Positions 1-7,384 are shown, numbered from the stretch's first letter. The stretch: 13,617 nt of DNA from Wagnerdoeblera sp046292685 (GCF_046292685.1 NZ_JBKBQM010000065.1:1-13617), one strand, 5' to 3'. The notes: generated by a model from the sequence alone, not told the origin. A program made the numbers and translations.

Positions 1-748
1 CGAGCGCAGCATGGAAATCCAGCGGCTGCTGGGGTCGGACATCGTGATGTGCTTCGACGAATGCCCGGCCTTGCCGGCCGACGAGGCAACGGTGGCCGCC
101 AGCATGCGCCTGTCGATGCGCTGGGCCCAGCGCAGCCGCGACGCCTTCGGCGACCGGCCGGGGCATGCGCTGTTCGGCATCATGCAAGGCGGGGTCACGC
201 GGGCGTTGCGCGAGGAAAGTGCCGCGGCGCTGCGCGCGATCGGCTTCGACGGTTATGCCATCGGCGGGCTGGCGGTGGGCGAAGGCCAGGAGGCGATGTT
301 CGGCGTGCTGGACTATGCCCCGGCCCTGCTGCCCGAGGACCGGCCGCGCTATCTGATGGGGGTGGGCAAGCCCGACGACATCGTCGGCGCGGTGGAACGC
401 GGCATCGACATGATGGATTGCGTGCTGCCCAGCCGTTCGGGGCGCACCGGCCAGGCCTGGACGCGGCGCGGCGCGGTGAACCTGAAGAACGCCCGCCACC
501 AGGACGACCCCCGCCCGCTGGACGAGGCCTGCACCTGCCCGGCCTGCCGCGACTACAGCCGCGCCTATCTGCACCACGTGATCCGCTCGGGCGAGATCAT
601 CGGGTCGATGCTGCTGACCTGGCACAACCTGCACTACTATCAGCAGCTGATGCAGGGCCTGCGCGACGCGATCGAGGCCGGGCGGCTGGCGGCCTTTGTC
701 GCCGCGTTCCACGCCCTGCGCGCCGGCGGCGACATCGAGCGGCTCTAG
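1..748 (+). CDS. tgt: Queuine/preQ1 tRNA-guanine transglycosylase, C-terminal part (5' end outside window)
   Basis: The enzyme exchanges guanine at wobble position 34 of tRNAs with GUN anticodons (Asp, Asn, His, Tyr) for the queuosine precursor preQ1. The reading frame is open to the left edge, so the gene starts upstream. About 248 residues are visible of a protein usually near 375. Numbering from the ATG at position 11, family landmarks are MCFDEC (residues 13-18, substrate-recognition Asp16), MQGG (58-61), the GGLAVGE loop (85-91), GIDMMDC (131-137, with the likely nucleophile Asp133) and the zinc site Cys174, Cys176, Cys179 and His205. The ATG at 11 is internal to the family alignment and is not the real start. 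Stop TAG at 746-748. The partner genes queA and tgt are often adjacent in bacteria, but the upstream side is not visible here. Identification is secure. Confidence 0.97.
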   Translation, partial: ERSMEIQRLLGSDIVMCFDECPALPADEATVAASMRLSMRWAQRSRDAFGDRPGHALFGIMQGGVTRALREESAAALRAIGFDGYAIGGLAVGEGQEAMFGVLDYAPALLPEDRPRYLMGVGKPDDIVGAVERGIDMMDCVLPSRSGRTGQAWTRRGAVNLKNARHQDDPRPLDEACTCPACRDYSRAYLHHVIRSGEIIGSMLLTWHNLHYYQQLMQGLRDAIEAGRLAAFVAAFHALRAGGDIERL

Positions 749-831
749 CCCGGCCGCGATGCCCACTTGATTTTCGCCGGGATTTGCGGCCATCGCCTCG
801 CGCGGGTCCGGCCCCCTGCCGGACGCATCCG

Positions 832-2421
832 ATGGAGCCCGCCTTGCCCTTGCCGTTCCGCCCGCTTTCCGCCGCCCTGACCCTGGCCGCCGCCCTGATG
901 GCCGCCGCCCCCGGCCTGGCCCAGCAAACCGCCGCCCCCTTCGTGCCGGTGCTGGGCGCCCCTGCCCCGTTCAGCTTCGAGCTGCTGGCCGACCGCGCCA
1001 AGGCGCTGGCGCTGGCGCCCTATGTGCCCACCCCGGTCGAACAGCCCGAGGTGCTGGAAAAGATCGATTACGACGCCCACTGGCGCATCCGCTTTCGCCC
1101 CGAGGCGACGGTGATGGCCGGCAAGACCCCGGTGCAGTTCTTTCACCTCGGCACCTATTTCCGCCAGCCGGTGAAGATGTTCATCACCACGGGCGACACC
1201 GCGCAGAAGGTGACCTACGATCCGGGCTTCTTCGACATGCCCGAAGACAGCCCGGCCCGCGGCCTGACCCGCGGCGCAGGCTTTGCCGGGTTCCGCATCA
1301 TGCGCCCCGACCTCAAGTCGGACTGGATCTCCTTCCTCGGGGCGGCCTATTTCCGCACCGACGGCGCCTTGCGGCAATACGGCCAGTCGGCCCGCGCGCT
1401 GGCGCTCGATACCGGGTTGCCCACGCCCGAGGAGTTTCCGCGCTTCACCGAATTCTACATCGGCGAGGCCGAAGACGGCCGCGTCCTCATCCATGCGCTC
1501 ATGGACGGGCCGCGCGTTGCCGGCGCCTATCGCATGGCGATTTCCCATGTCGAGGGCCAGGGCCAGGTGATGGAGATCGACAGCCGCCTGTTCTTCCGCG
1601 CCGCGGTCGAACGGCTGGGCGTTGCGCCCCTGACCAGCATGTTCTGGTATTCGGAAACCAACCGCTACCAGGCCACCGACTGGCGCCCCGAGGTGCACGA
1701 TACCGACGGGCTGATGCTGCTGACCGGCGCGGGCGAACAGATCTGGCGCCCGCTCAACAACCCCGACCGGGTGGTCACCTCGAGCTTTGCCGACGAAAAC
1801 CCCCGCGGCTTCGGGCTGGTGCAGCGCGACCGCGCCTTCGCCAGTTACGAGGACGACGGCGTGTTCTACGACCGCCGCCCGGCGGTCTGGGTGGAACCCA
1901 CCCACGGTTGGGGCAAGGGCGCGGTGCAGCTGGTGGAAATCCCCACCGACGACGAGATCTACGACAACATCGTGGCGTTCTGGAACCCGGCCGAGCCGCC
2001 GCAGGCGGGCAGCGAACGCGCGTTCGGGTATCGGCTGCACTGGGTGGACCAGGTGCCGGTGGGCGGCGCGCTCGCCCGGACGGTCGCCACGCGCTATGCC
2101 CACGGCGGCGTGCCGGGCCAGCCGCGCCCGGCCGACCTGACCAAGGTGGTGATCGATTTCGAAGGCCCGGCGGTCAAGGGCCTCGGCCAGCAGGATGGCG
2201 TGACGCCCGAGGTGACGGCGCCGGCGGGGGTCGAGATCGTCAACCCCTACGCGCTGCCCGTGGTCGGCACCGACCGCTGGCGGCTGATCTTCGATGTGCG
2301 CGCACCGGCGGGCACCGATACGCTGGACCTGCGCGCCTATCTCTCGCGCGACGGCGCGCCGCTGACGGAAACCTGGCTGGGCCAGCTGCACCCTGCGCAG
2401 CTGCACGGCTATTTCCGCTAG
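832..2421 (+). CDS. opgG: Periplasmic glucan biosynthesis protein, OpgG/MdoG family
   Basis: This predicted periplasmic protein of 529 residues belongs to the OpgG/OpgD family, which acts on osmoregulated periplasmic glucans; the E. coli members have been placed in glycoside hydrolase family GH186. The start at 832 gives a Sec-type signal peptide: hydrophobic stretch about residues 12-29 with an Ala-x-Ala-like end at GLAQ (28-31). There is no twin-arginine motif, which favours OpgG over the Tat-exported OpgD. The mature part shows family-style strings such as FHLGTYF, FLGAAYFR, EFYIGEAED, SMFWYSETN, DTDGLMLLTGAGE, PRGFGLVQRDR and the YDNIVAFW region. No strong Shine-Dalgarno site precedes the ATG, so the exact start is less certain than the identity. 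No glucosyltransferase gene opgH lies beside it, unlike E. coli mdoGH or the Rhodobacter sphaeroides opgGIH operon. The next gene is convergent and shares its stop tetranucleotide. Confidence 0.9.
   Translation: MEPALPLPFRPLSAALTLAAALMAAAPGLAQQTAAPFVPVLGAPAPFSFELLADRAKALALAPYVPTPVEQPEVLEKIDYDAHWRIRFRPEATVMAGKTPVQFFHLGTYFRQPVKMFITTGDTAQKVTYDPGFFDMPEDSPARGLTRGAGFAGFRIMRPDLKSDWISFLGAAYFRTDGALRQYGQSARALALDTGLPTPEEFPRFTEFYIGEAEDGRVLIHALMDGPRVAGAYRMAISHVEGQGQVMEIDSRLFFRAAVERLGVAPLTSMFWYSETNRYQATDWRPEVHDTDGLMLLTGAGEQIWRPLNNPDRVVTSSFADENPRGFGLVQRDRAFASYEDDGVFYDRRPAVWVEPTHGWGKGAVQLVEIPTDDEIYDNIVAFWNPAEPPQAGSERAFGYRLHWVDQVPVGGALARTVATRYAHGGVPGQPRPADLTKVVIDFEGPAVKGLGQQDGVTPEVTAPAGVEIVNPYALPVVGTDRWRLIFDVRAPAGTDTLDLRAYLSRDGAPLTETWLGQLHPAQLHGYFR
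2418..2421. other. CTAG shared as stop codon on both strands
   Basis: The palindrome CTAG supplies TAG (2419-2421) to the glucan protein on + and TAG (2420-2418) to the IMPACT protein on -. The two convergent genes therefore overlap by four bases and have no space for a conventional terminator between them. Confidence 0.9.
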
Positions 2422-2795
2422 GGCGCGGCCCCGCCCCCGGCCGGGCCGCCCTGCCCGGCCAGCCAGACCCGCACCGCCTGCGCCACGTGGCGAAAGCGGT
2501 CGCCGCCCAGGGGCTTGCCGCCATACCAGCGCGTGACCACGACCACGTGGTCGCGCAAACCCGCGGCCTCCAGCTGGCGCAGGATGATGGCACCGGCCCC
2601 GGCCTCGCCATCGTCGGCCTTCACCGGCCCCTCGGCCCCGATCAGCGCCCAGCTGTGATGCGTGGCGCGGGCAAAGCGGCGGTCTCGGCACAGCGCGCGG
2701 ACAAAGGCGCGCGCCTCGGCCTCGGTCCGGGCCGGGCCGCCCGCCACGGCATAGCGCGACCCGCGGTCGGAAATGACGTTGTCGATGATGCGCAT
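2418..2795 (-). CDS. Short IMPACT/YigZ-family protein (UPF0029 N-terminal domain only)
   Basis: This is a 125-residue protein of the IMPACT/YigZ family. The two signature blocks are present: DDGEAGAGAI (residues 61-70, matching the usual DDGEP-x-GTAG) and VVVVTRWYGGKPLGG (84-98, matching VVVTRYFGG-x-LG). E. coli YigZ is about 200 residues with an extra C-terminal domain. This protein ends soon after the first domain in a Gly/Ala/Pro-rich tail, so it is a one-domain version rather than an obvious truncation. The start at 2795 is chosen because homology begins at MRIID and a GGAGGG ribosome site sits just upstream; a longer frame to 3002 has no homology-like content. The biochemical role of bacterial members is not settled. 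The gene is convergent with opgG, sharing CTAG at 2418-2421 as stop on both strands. Confidence 0.85.
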   Translation of the reverse strand: MRIIDNVISDRGSRYAVAGGPARTEAEARAFVRALCRDRRFARATHHSWALIGAEGPVKADDGEAGAGAIILRQLEAAGLRDHVVVVTRWYGGKPLGGDRFRHVAQAVRVWLAGQGGPAGGGAAP

Positions 2796-2870
2796 GCCCG
2801 CCCTCCGCTTCCGCCCCGGTGCTGGCACGGCGCGCCGCGGCGGGCAAGAGCCGGCGCAAGCGCCCGGGTG

Positions 2871-2932
2871 CCTTTCACCTTGACCCAAATATCCCGGGGT
2901 GAGCCGCGCCAGCGGCGAGGGGCAGAGCCCCT
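2871..2932 (+). repeat. 62-bp interspersed repeat, copy A
   Basis: This copy matches the reverse complement of 5337-5398 at 60 of 62 positions; differences are a/c at base 13 and a/c at base 56. It contains a rotationally symmetric ATCCCGGGG-like core and two small hairpins: GCCGC/GCGGC with loop GCCA, and AGGGGC/GCCCCT with loop AGA (2918-2932). It lies in the 250-bp space between the divergent IMPACT gene and the PLP decarboxylase, upstream of the decarboxylase ribosome site. It resembles intergenic repeats I associate with Rhodobacteraceae chromosomes; this is recollection and unverified. No coding function is apparent. Confidence 0.85.
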
Positions 2933-3045
2933 GCCCTGCTGCACCCTCCGCCGCGCCGACGGCCCGCCGATGCGGCGCCGGCGGCTTGCCCCCGCAGGCC
3001 AAGGGTGCAAGATGCGCGCCGGGACGATGGCGAAAGGGTGCCGGA

Positions 3046-4431
3046 ATGAACCACGACGACTTGCGCGACTGGTCGAAGCGCGCCGCAGACTGGACGCAAG
3101 ATTACCATGCCACCTTGCGCAGCCGGCCGGTCCGCGCACAGACCCTGCCCGGCGCCACCCGCGCCGCCTTGCCTGCCGCTGCCCCGGAATCGCCCGAGCC
3201 GATGGAGGCGATCTGGGCCGATTTCGAACGGCTGATCCCCCCGGCGATGACGCATTGGCAGCACCCGCGCTTCTTCGCCTATTTCCCGGCCAATGCCGCG
3301 CCGGCCAGCATGCTGGCCAGCCAGCTGGCCAATGCCATCGCGGCGCAAGGCATGCTGTGGCAAACCGCGCCGGCGGCGACCGAGCTGGAACAGGCGATGG
3401 TCGGCTGGCTGCGTGCGGCGCTGGGCCTGCCCGACCGTTTCGGCGGCACCATCCACGACAGCGCCACCACCGCCACGCTGTCGGCGGTGCTGACCATGCG
3501 CGAACGGGCGCTGGACTGGGCCGGGGTGCAACAGGGCCTGTCGGAGGCGCCGCGGTTGCGGCTCTATGCCAGCGCCGAAACCCATTCGAGTGTGGACAAG
3601 GCCGCGCGCATCGCCGGCATCGGGCAGGAAAACCTGGTCAAGGTGCCCACCGATTCCACCTTGTCGATGAAGCCCGGGGCACTGGCCGGCGCCATCGCCG
3701 CCGACCGCGCGGCAGGGTATCTGCCGATCGGCGTGGTGATCTGCGCGGGCGGCACCTCGGTCGGGGCCTTCGACCGGGCGGCGGATGTGGTGGCGGTGGC
3801 CAAGGCGGCGGGCCTGCCCACGCATGTCGATGCCGCCTGGGCCGGCAGCGCGATGATCTGCCCCGAGTTCCGCGACCTCTGGGCCGGGGTCGAAGGTGCG
3901 GACAGCATCGTGTTCAACCCGCACAAGTGGCTCGGCGCGCAGTTCGACTGTTCGGTGCAGTTCATCGCCGAGCCGCGCCACCAGATCCGCACGCTGGGCC
4001 TGCGCCCGACCTATCTGGAAACCCCCGGCCAGGACGAGATCGTCAATTTCAACGAATGGACCGTGCCGCTGGGGCGCAGCTTCCGGGCGCTGAAGCTGTG
4101 GTTCCTGCTGCGGGCGCAGGGGCTCGAGGATTTGCGCGGGCGCATCCGCAACCATGTCGCCTGGTCGCGCGCGCTGTGCGAGCGCCTGCGGGCCATGCCG
4201 GGGGTCGAGATCGTGACCGAACCGTCGCTGTCGCTGTTCAGCTTTGCGCTGGCCGAAGGCGATGCGGCGACCGAGGCCCTGCTGGCGCGGATCAACGACG
4301 ACGGTCGGGTCTACCTGACCCAGACGCGGCACCGCGGCCGCTATGCGATCCGGGTGCAGGTCGGGTCGTTCGACTGCACCGAAGCCGATGTGATGACCGT
4401 GGCCGAGGTGGTGCAGGAGCTGCGGGCATGA
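3046..4431 (+). CDS. PLP-dependent group II decarboxylase (aromatic-L-amino-acid decarboxylase-like)
   Basis: This 461-residue cytosolic enzyme of fold type I resembles aromatic amino acid decarboxylases. Visible landmarks are HDSATTATL (residues 137-145, phosphate-binding region), THSSVDKAARIAG with His180 (the ring-stacking His of DOPA decarboxylase), HVDAAWAGSA with Asp262 (pairs with the PLP nitrogen), ICPEFR, and FNPHKW with the Schiff-base Lys294. The flexible-loop Tyr323 in LRPTYLE aligns with Tyr332 of mammalian DOPA decarboxylase; Phe there marks aldehyde synthases, so true decarboxylation is expected. The substrate cannot be read from sequence: tyrosine, DOPA, tryptophan, phenylalanine or another amino acid are all possible. 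The start at 3046 has an AAGGG site about eight bases upstream and fits the family N-terminus. It overlaps the next gene by ATGA, which implies translational coupling. Repeat copy A lies 113 bp upstream. Confidence 0.92.
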   Translation: MNHDDLRDWSKRAADWTQDYHATLRSRPVRAQTLPGATRAALPAAAPESPEPMEAIWADFERLIPPAMTHWQHPRFFAYFPANAAPASMLASQLANAIAAQGMLWQTAPAATELEQAMVGWLRAALGLPDRFGGTIHDSATTATLSAVLTMRERALDWAGVQQGLSEAPRLRLYASAETHSSVDKAARIAGIGQENLVKVPTDSTLSMKPGALAGAIAADRAAGYLPIGVVICAGGTSVGAFDRAADVVAVAKAAGLPTHVDAAWAGSAMICPEFRDLWAGVEGADSIVFNPHKWLGAQFDCSVQFIAEPRHQIRTLGLRPTYLETPGQDEIVNFNEWTVPLGRSFRALKLWFLLRAQGLEDLRGRIRNHVAWSRALCERLRAMPGVEIVTEPSLSLFSFALAEGDAATEALLARINDDGRVYLTQTRHRGRYAIRVQVGSFDCTEADVMTVAEVVQELRA

Positions 4432-5309
4432 TCCTGCGCGCGCTGGCGGTGGTGCTGGCGCTGGCGCTGCCGGGGGCAGCGCAGGATCTGCCCGCGCCGC
4501 TGTCGCCCTTCGTCAGCGATTTTGCCGGGGTGCTGGACGCATCCGCCGAGGCGCGGCTGACCGAACGGCTGCGCGCCTTGCGCGCCGATCCGGGGGTGGA
4601 GGTGGCGGTGGTCACGCTGGCGCGCCTGCCCGGCGGCGAGGCGGCGCTGGAAGCCCATGCCACCCGGCTGTTCAACGCCTGGGGCATCGGCGATGCCGAG
4701 GCCAACGACGGCGTGCTGCTGCTGCTGGCGGTGGAGGATCGCGCCGCGCGGATCGAGCTGGGCGCCGGATACCCCCCCGTCTGGGACAATCGCGCGCAGC
4801 GGGTGATGGCGGCGCTGATGGTGCCGCGCTTTGCCGCCGGCGACCCGGCCGGCGGGCTGGAAGCCGGGTTGCAAGGGCTGGAGGAGTATATCCTGCGCCC
4901 GTTCAAGGCCGGGGCGGCGGTGCAGGGCACCGACGACATGCCGGCGGTGCCGGACGCGGGATCGGGCGGGGGCCTGGGCGCGGACTTCCTGATCTTTGTC
5001 GCCTTCGTCGCGGGCATCTTCGGCTTGCAGGGCTGGCGCGCCCGGCACCGGATCGGCGACCGGCTGGCCCAGCGCCGCCCCTGCCCCGGCTGCGGCCGGC
5101 CGGGCGTGGTGGTGGAACGTGTCGCCACCCTGCCGCCGGGCGAGACGACGCCGGGGTTGGAGACGGTCAGCCGGCGCTGCCCCTCCTGCGGCTGGCATCT
5201 GGACCGCAGCGAGCCGTTGCCGTCGCGGGCCGCGCGGCGCGATGGCGGGGGCAGCGGCGGGTTCGGTGGCGGGCGGTCTTCGGGCGGGGGCGCCTCGGGG
5301 CGGTGGTAG
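4428..5309 (+). CDS. TPM-domain membrane protein with C-terminal zinc ribbon
   Basis: This 293-residue protein begins with a signal-peptide-like segment (residues 1-19, ending PGAAQ). A TPM (YgcG-type) domain follows at about 27-155, with the family motifs FVSDFAGVLD, NDGVLLLLAVEDRAARIELG and a following helical region. A single membrane segment lies at about 184-202. After it come a four-cysteine ribbon (Cys219, Cys222, Cys251, Cys254) and a Gly/Ser-rich tail (272-292), a feature shared by many TPM proteins. The TPM domain would be periplasmic and the ribbon cytoplasmic if the first segment is cleaved (inferred topology). TPM proteins in other systems are linked to envelope or photosystem repair; no specific role can be assigned here. 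The ATG at 4428 overlaps the decarboxylase stop (ATGA), and an AGGAG site lies nine bases upstream inside that gene. Repeat copy B follows 27 bp after the stop. Confidence 0.87.
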   Translation: MILRALAVVLALALPGAAQDLPAPLSPFVSDFAGVLDASAEARLTERLRALRADPGVEVAVVTLARLPGGEAALEAHATRLFNAWGIGDAEANDGVLLLLAVEDRAARIELGAGYPPVWDNRAQRVMAALMVPRFAAGDPAGGLEAGLQGLEEYILRPFKAGAAVQGTDDMPAVPDAGSGGGLGADFLIFVAFVAGIFGLQGWRARHRIGDRLAQRRPCPGCGRPGVVVERVATLPPGETTPGLETVSRRCPSCGWHLDRSEPLPSRAARRDGGGSGGFGGGRSSGGGASGRW

Positions 5310-5336
5310 GGGGCGCCGGGCAAGGGGCGCAAGCAT

Positions 5337-5398
5337 AGGGGCGCTGCCCCTCGCCGCTGGCGCGGCTCACCCCGGGATATTTGGGGCAAGGTGAAAGG
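5337..5398 (-). repeat. 62-bp interspersed repeat, copy B (inverted relative to copy A)
   Basis: Read on the - strand this matches copy A (2871-2932) at 60 of 62 positions. It fills the gap between the convergent TPM gene (stop 5309) and the HerA-like gene (stop 5404), starting five bases past the latter's stop codon. Its AGGGGC/GCCCCT hairpin (5337-5351, loop GCT) keeps full pairing although the loop differs from copy A. It may serve as a transcription end for either gene, but there is no U-run typical of a Rho-independent terminator. Confidence 0.85.
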
Positions 5399-5403
5399 GC
5401 GGC

Positions 5404-6990
5404 TCAGCGCGCCTTGAACAGCGTGCCGAGGATGCCGCGCACGATGGCCTGGCCGGATTTGGTGCCAAGCTGGCGGGCCACCGACTTGGCGAAGGTTTCG
5501 GCGATGCTGTCGGGTTCGCGCGAGGATGTGGTGCGGCGCGTGGTGGTGGTGGCGGTCGGCCGGCGCGGCGGTTCGTAGCGCGGCGTCGGGTCGTAGCGGC
5601 GGGCGTTGCGATAGTCGCGGTCGCGGTCGGCTTCGGCCTTCTGGCGCGCGGCTTCGGCCTCGGCCCGGGCGGTTTCGGCGGCCGCGGCCTCGGCCCGGCG
5701 GGCGAGAATCTCGTGGGCGGAGTCGCGGTCGATGACGCGTTCGTATTTGCCGGCGAGCGGCGAGGCGGCGATCAGCGCGGCGCGGGTGCCGGGGTCGATG
5801 GGGCCGAGGCTGGCCGACGGCGGGCGCACCAGCGTGCGTTCCACCATGCCGGGGATGCCCTTTTCCAGCAGGAAGGAGGTCACCGCCTCGCCGGTGCCGA
5901 CCTCGCGGATGGCGTCTTCGGTGGAAAAGCGCGGGTTGGGGCGGTAGTTCTGCGCCGCCATGCGCAGTTCCTTCTGATCCCGGGCGGTGAAGGCGCGCAG
6001 CGCGTGCTGCACGCGGTTGCCCAGCTGGCCCAGCACCGCATCGGGCACGTCGGCCGGATTCTGGGTGATGAAATAGACCCCCACCCCCTTGGAGCGGATC
6101 AGGCGCGCGACCTGTTCGACCTTGTCCACCAGCGCCTTGGGCGCACCGTCGAACAGGAGGTGCGCCTCGTCGAAGAAGAACACCAGTTTCGGCTTGTCGG
6201 GGTTGCCGACCTCGGGCAGTTCCTCGAACAGTTCCGACAGCAGCCACAGCAGGAAGCTGGCGTAAAGCCGGGGCGCGTTCATGAGCCGTTCGGCCGACAG
6301 GATGTTGATGCGCCCCTTTCCGGTGGCCGGGTCGGTCAGCAGCATGTCCGACAGCGCCAGCGCCGGTTCGCCGAACAGCGCAGCACCGCCCTGGTTTTCC
6401 AGCACCAGCAGGCGGCGCTGGATCGCCCCGACCGAGGCCGGCGAGACATGGCCCCAGGTGGTGCCCACCGCCCTGGCGTTTTCGGCTACCCATTGCAGCA
6501 TCGCCGTGAGATCCTTGAAATCCAAAAGCGGCAGGCCCTGTTCGTCGGCGATGCGGAAGGCGATGTTCAGCACGCCTTCCTGCGCCTCGGACAGTTCCAG
6601 CATCCGGCTGAGCAGCAAGGGCCCCATTTCCGCCACCGTGGTGCGGATCGGGTGGCCCTGCTGGCCCCAGATATCCCAGAAGGTCACCGGAAAACTGTCG
6701 TAGCGCAGGTCGAGCCCGATGGTGGCTGCGCGTTTCAGGAAGGCGCCGTGCAGCCTGGCCTGATCCGACCCCGGCAAGGCCAGGCCCGCGAGGTCGCCCT
6801 TGACGTCCGAGAGGAACACCGGCACCCCGGCGGCCGAGAACCCTTCGGCCAGCACCTGCAGGGTGACGGTCTTGCCGGTGCCGGTGGCGCCGGCGATCAG
6901 GCCGTGCCGGTTGCCGTAGCCGAGCAGCAGATACTGCGGTTCGCCATGGCCTTCGCCGCCGCCGCCTACGAAGATCCGGTCTGTCGTCAT
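5404..6990 (-). CDS. HerA-like P-loop ATPase, YjgR/DUF853 family
   Basis: This 528-residue protein of the bacterial YjgR type belongs to the HerA/FtsK-like P-loop ATPases. Walker A is GATGTGKT (residues 34-41) and Walker B is LVFFFDEAH (269-277, with Asp274 and catalytic Glu275). A sensor-like FITQNP motif (308-313) and the family string GNRVQHALRAFT (324-335) follow. After about residue 425 comes an Ala/Glu/Arg-rich, probably coiled-coil stretch (430-458), a disordered Pro/Thr/Arg segment (463-495) and a conserved-looking amphipathic tail ending ILGTLFKAR. YjgR proteins are soluble and their physiological substrate is not established; relation to HerA suggests nucleic acid translocation, but no nuclease partner (NurA) is adjacent. 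The ATG at 6990 has an AGAGGA ribosome site at normal spacing. It is a single-gene unit convergent with the TPM gene. Confidence 0.93.
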   Translation of the reverse strand: MTTDRIFVGGGGEGHGEPQYLLLGYGNRHGLIAGATGTGKTVTLQVLAEGFSAAGVPVFLSDVKGDLAGLALPGSDQARLHGAFLKRAATIGLDLRYDSFPVTFWDIWGQQGHPIRTTVAEMGPLLLSRMLELSEAQEGVLNIAFRIADEQGLPLLDFKDLTAMLQWVAENARAVGTTWGHVSPASVGAIQRRLLVLENQGGAALFGEPALALSDMLLTDPATGKGRINILSAERLMNAPRLYASFLLWLLSELFEELPEVGNPDKPKLVFFFDEAHLLFDGAPKALVDKVEQVARLIRSKGVGVYFITQNPADVPDAVLGQLGNRVQHALRAFTARDQKELRMAAQNYRPNPRFSTEDAIREVGTGEAVTSFLLEKGIPGMVERTLVRPPSASLGPIDPGTRAALIAASPLAGKYERVIDRDSAHEILARRAEAAAAETARAEAEAARQKAEADRDRDYRNARRYDPTPRYEPPRRPTATTTTRRTTSSREPDSIAETFAKSVARQLGTKSGQAIVRGILGTLFKAR

Positions 6991-7137
6991 GCTGGTCCTC
7001 TTGCCTTGCTGCGCGCCGGGGCAGCGCCCGGACGCTATCGGCGGCCAGCATGCGCCGATCCGGGGCCGGGCCGCAAGCGCCGCGGTTGCATGGGCCGCGG
7101 AACGGCGATTTCGAGCCCCGTTGTCACAGAATTGATG

Positions 7138-7166
7138 TTGACGGAAAGGGCCGCGGCGAATAGCGT
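7138..7166 (+). promoter_or_regulatory. Sigma-70-like promoter for candidate small RNA
   Basis: TTGACG at 7138-7143 matches five of six bases of the -35 consensus. After a 17-base spacer comes TAGCGT at 7161-7166, a weaker -10 with the consensus T, A and final T. Transcription would begin near 7173. The prediction rests on motif spacing and on the terminator downstream. Confidence 0.4.
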
Positions 7167-7172
7167 TTGGCC

Positions 7173-7242
7173 CATAAGTCGGCCGGTCCGACAGGGAGCA
7201 ACAAACACCGGGAAAGGGGCCTTACGGGGCCCTTTTCCTTTT
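7173..7242 (+). ncRNA. Candidate small RNA (or prematurely terminated ialB leader)
   Basis: This segment of about 70 bases is bounded by the promoter-like element at 7138-7166 and the terminator ending at 7242. It contains a 5-bp hairpin GTCGG/CCGAC (7178-7192), a purine-rich unpaired stretch (7193-7210, containing AGGGAG and CAACAAAC) and the terminator hairpin. There is no ATG-initiated frame of useful length. Two readings fit: a free-standing small RNA, or a leader of the ialB-like gene 143 bp downstream where most transcripts end early. I do not recognise it as a named RNA family. The 5' end is inferred from motif spacing only. Confidence 0.35.
7211..7242 (+). terminator. Intrinsic terminator
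   Basis: The left arm 7211-7221 pairs with 7228-7238 as an 11-bp stem with one G-U pair and loop TTACGG, followed by TTTT at 7239-7242. The T-rich side lies on the + strand, so it ends rightward transcription. No + strand gene lies upstream, since the nearest gene points left, so it must end a non-coding transcript or attenuate one. Confidence 0.65.
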
Positions 7243-7384
7243 GGGCTTCAAGAAGTTGTGCCGGGGGCAGATCACGTTTGCGCCATGCGGCCGGCGGCAG
7301 GTCGCCGGGGCTGCGTTCCGGGGCTGACTTGCGCGGCGACGCATGATAGACGCGGGCCGAACCTGCTGCGACCACGGGATTGAC

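Larger units (their letters stand above)
6991..7384. other. 394-bp intergenic region between divergent herA-like and ialB-like genes
   Basis: No protein-coding gene is supported here. The part next to the HerA-like gene (6991-7130) presumably carries its leader and promoter on the - strand, but I cannot pick a convincing promoter. The middle (7138-7242) holds a sigma-70-like promoter, a small hairpin and an intrinsic terminator on the + strand, listed separately. The part from 7243 to 7384 is the leader of the ialB-like gene. A weak CTGACT (7324-7329), 17-base spacer and TAGACG (7347-7352) is a possible ialB promoter, with low confidence. Confidence 0.6.

Noticed and set aside
745..2859. Open frame of about 700 codons on the - strand, antisense to opgG
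   Set aside because: It has no recognisable motif, is rich in Arg/Gly/His as expected of a shadow frame in G+C-rich DNA, and opposes a clear OpgG gene with a signal peptide.
2871..5398. Composite transposon or IS element bounded by the inverted repeats
   Set aside because: There is no transposase, no target-site duplication next to the repeats, and the enclosed genes have the same base composition as their neighbours.
5713..7383. Long + strand open frame antisense to the HerA-like gene
   Set aside because: It is a shadow of a gene with Walker A and B motifs; it is His/Gln/Arg-rich with no family features and runs through the promoter/terminator region.
7343..7384. Earlier ATG for the ialB-like gene
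   Set aside because: It would put 14 polar residues in front of a well-formed signal peptide.
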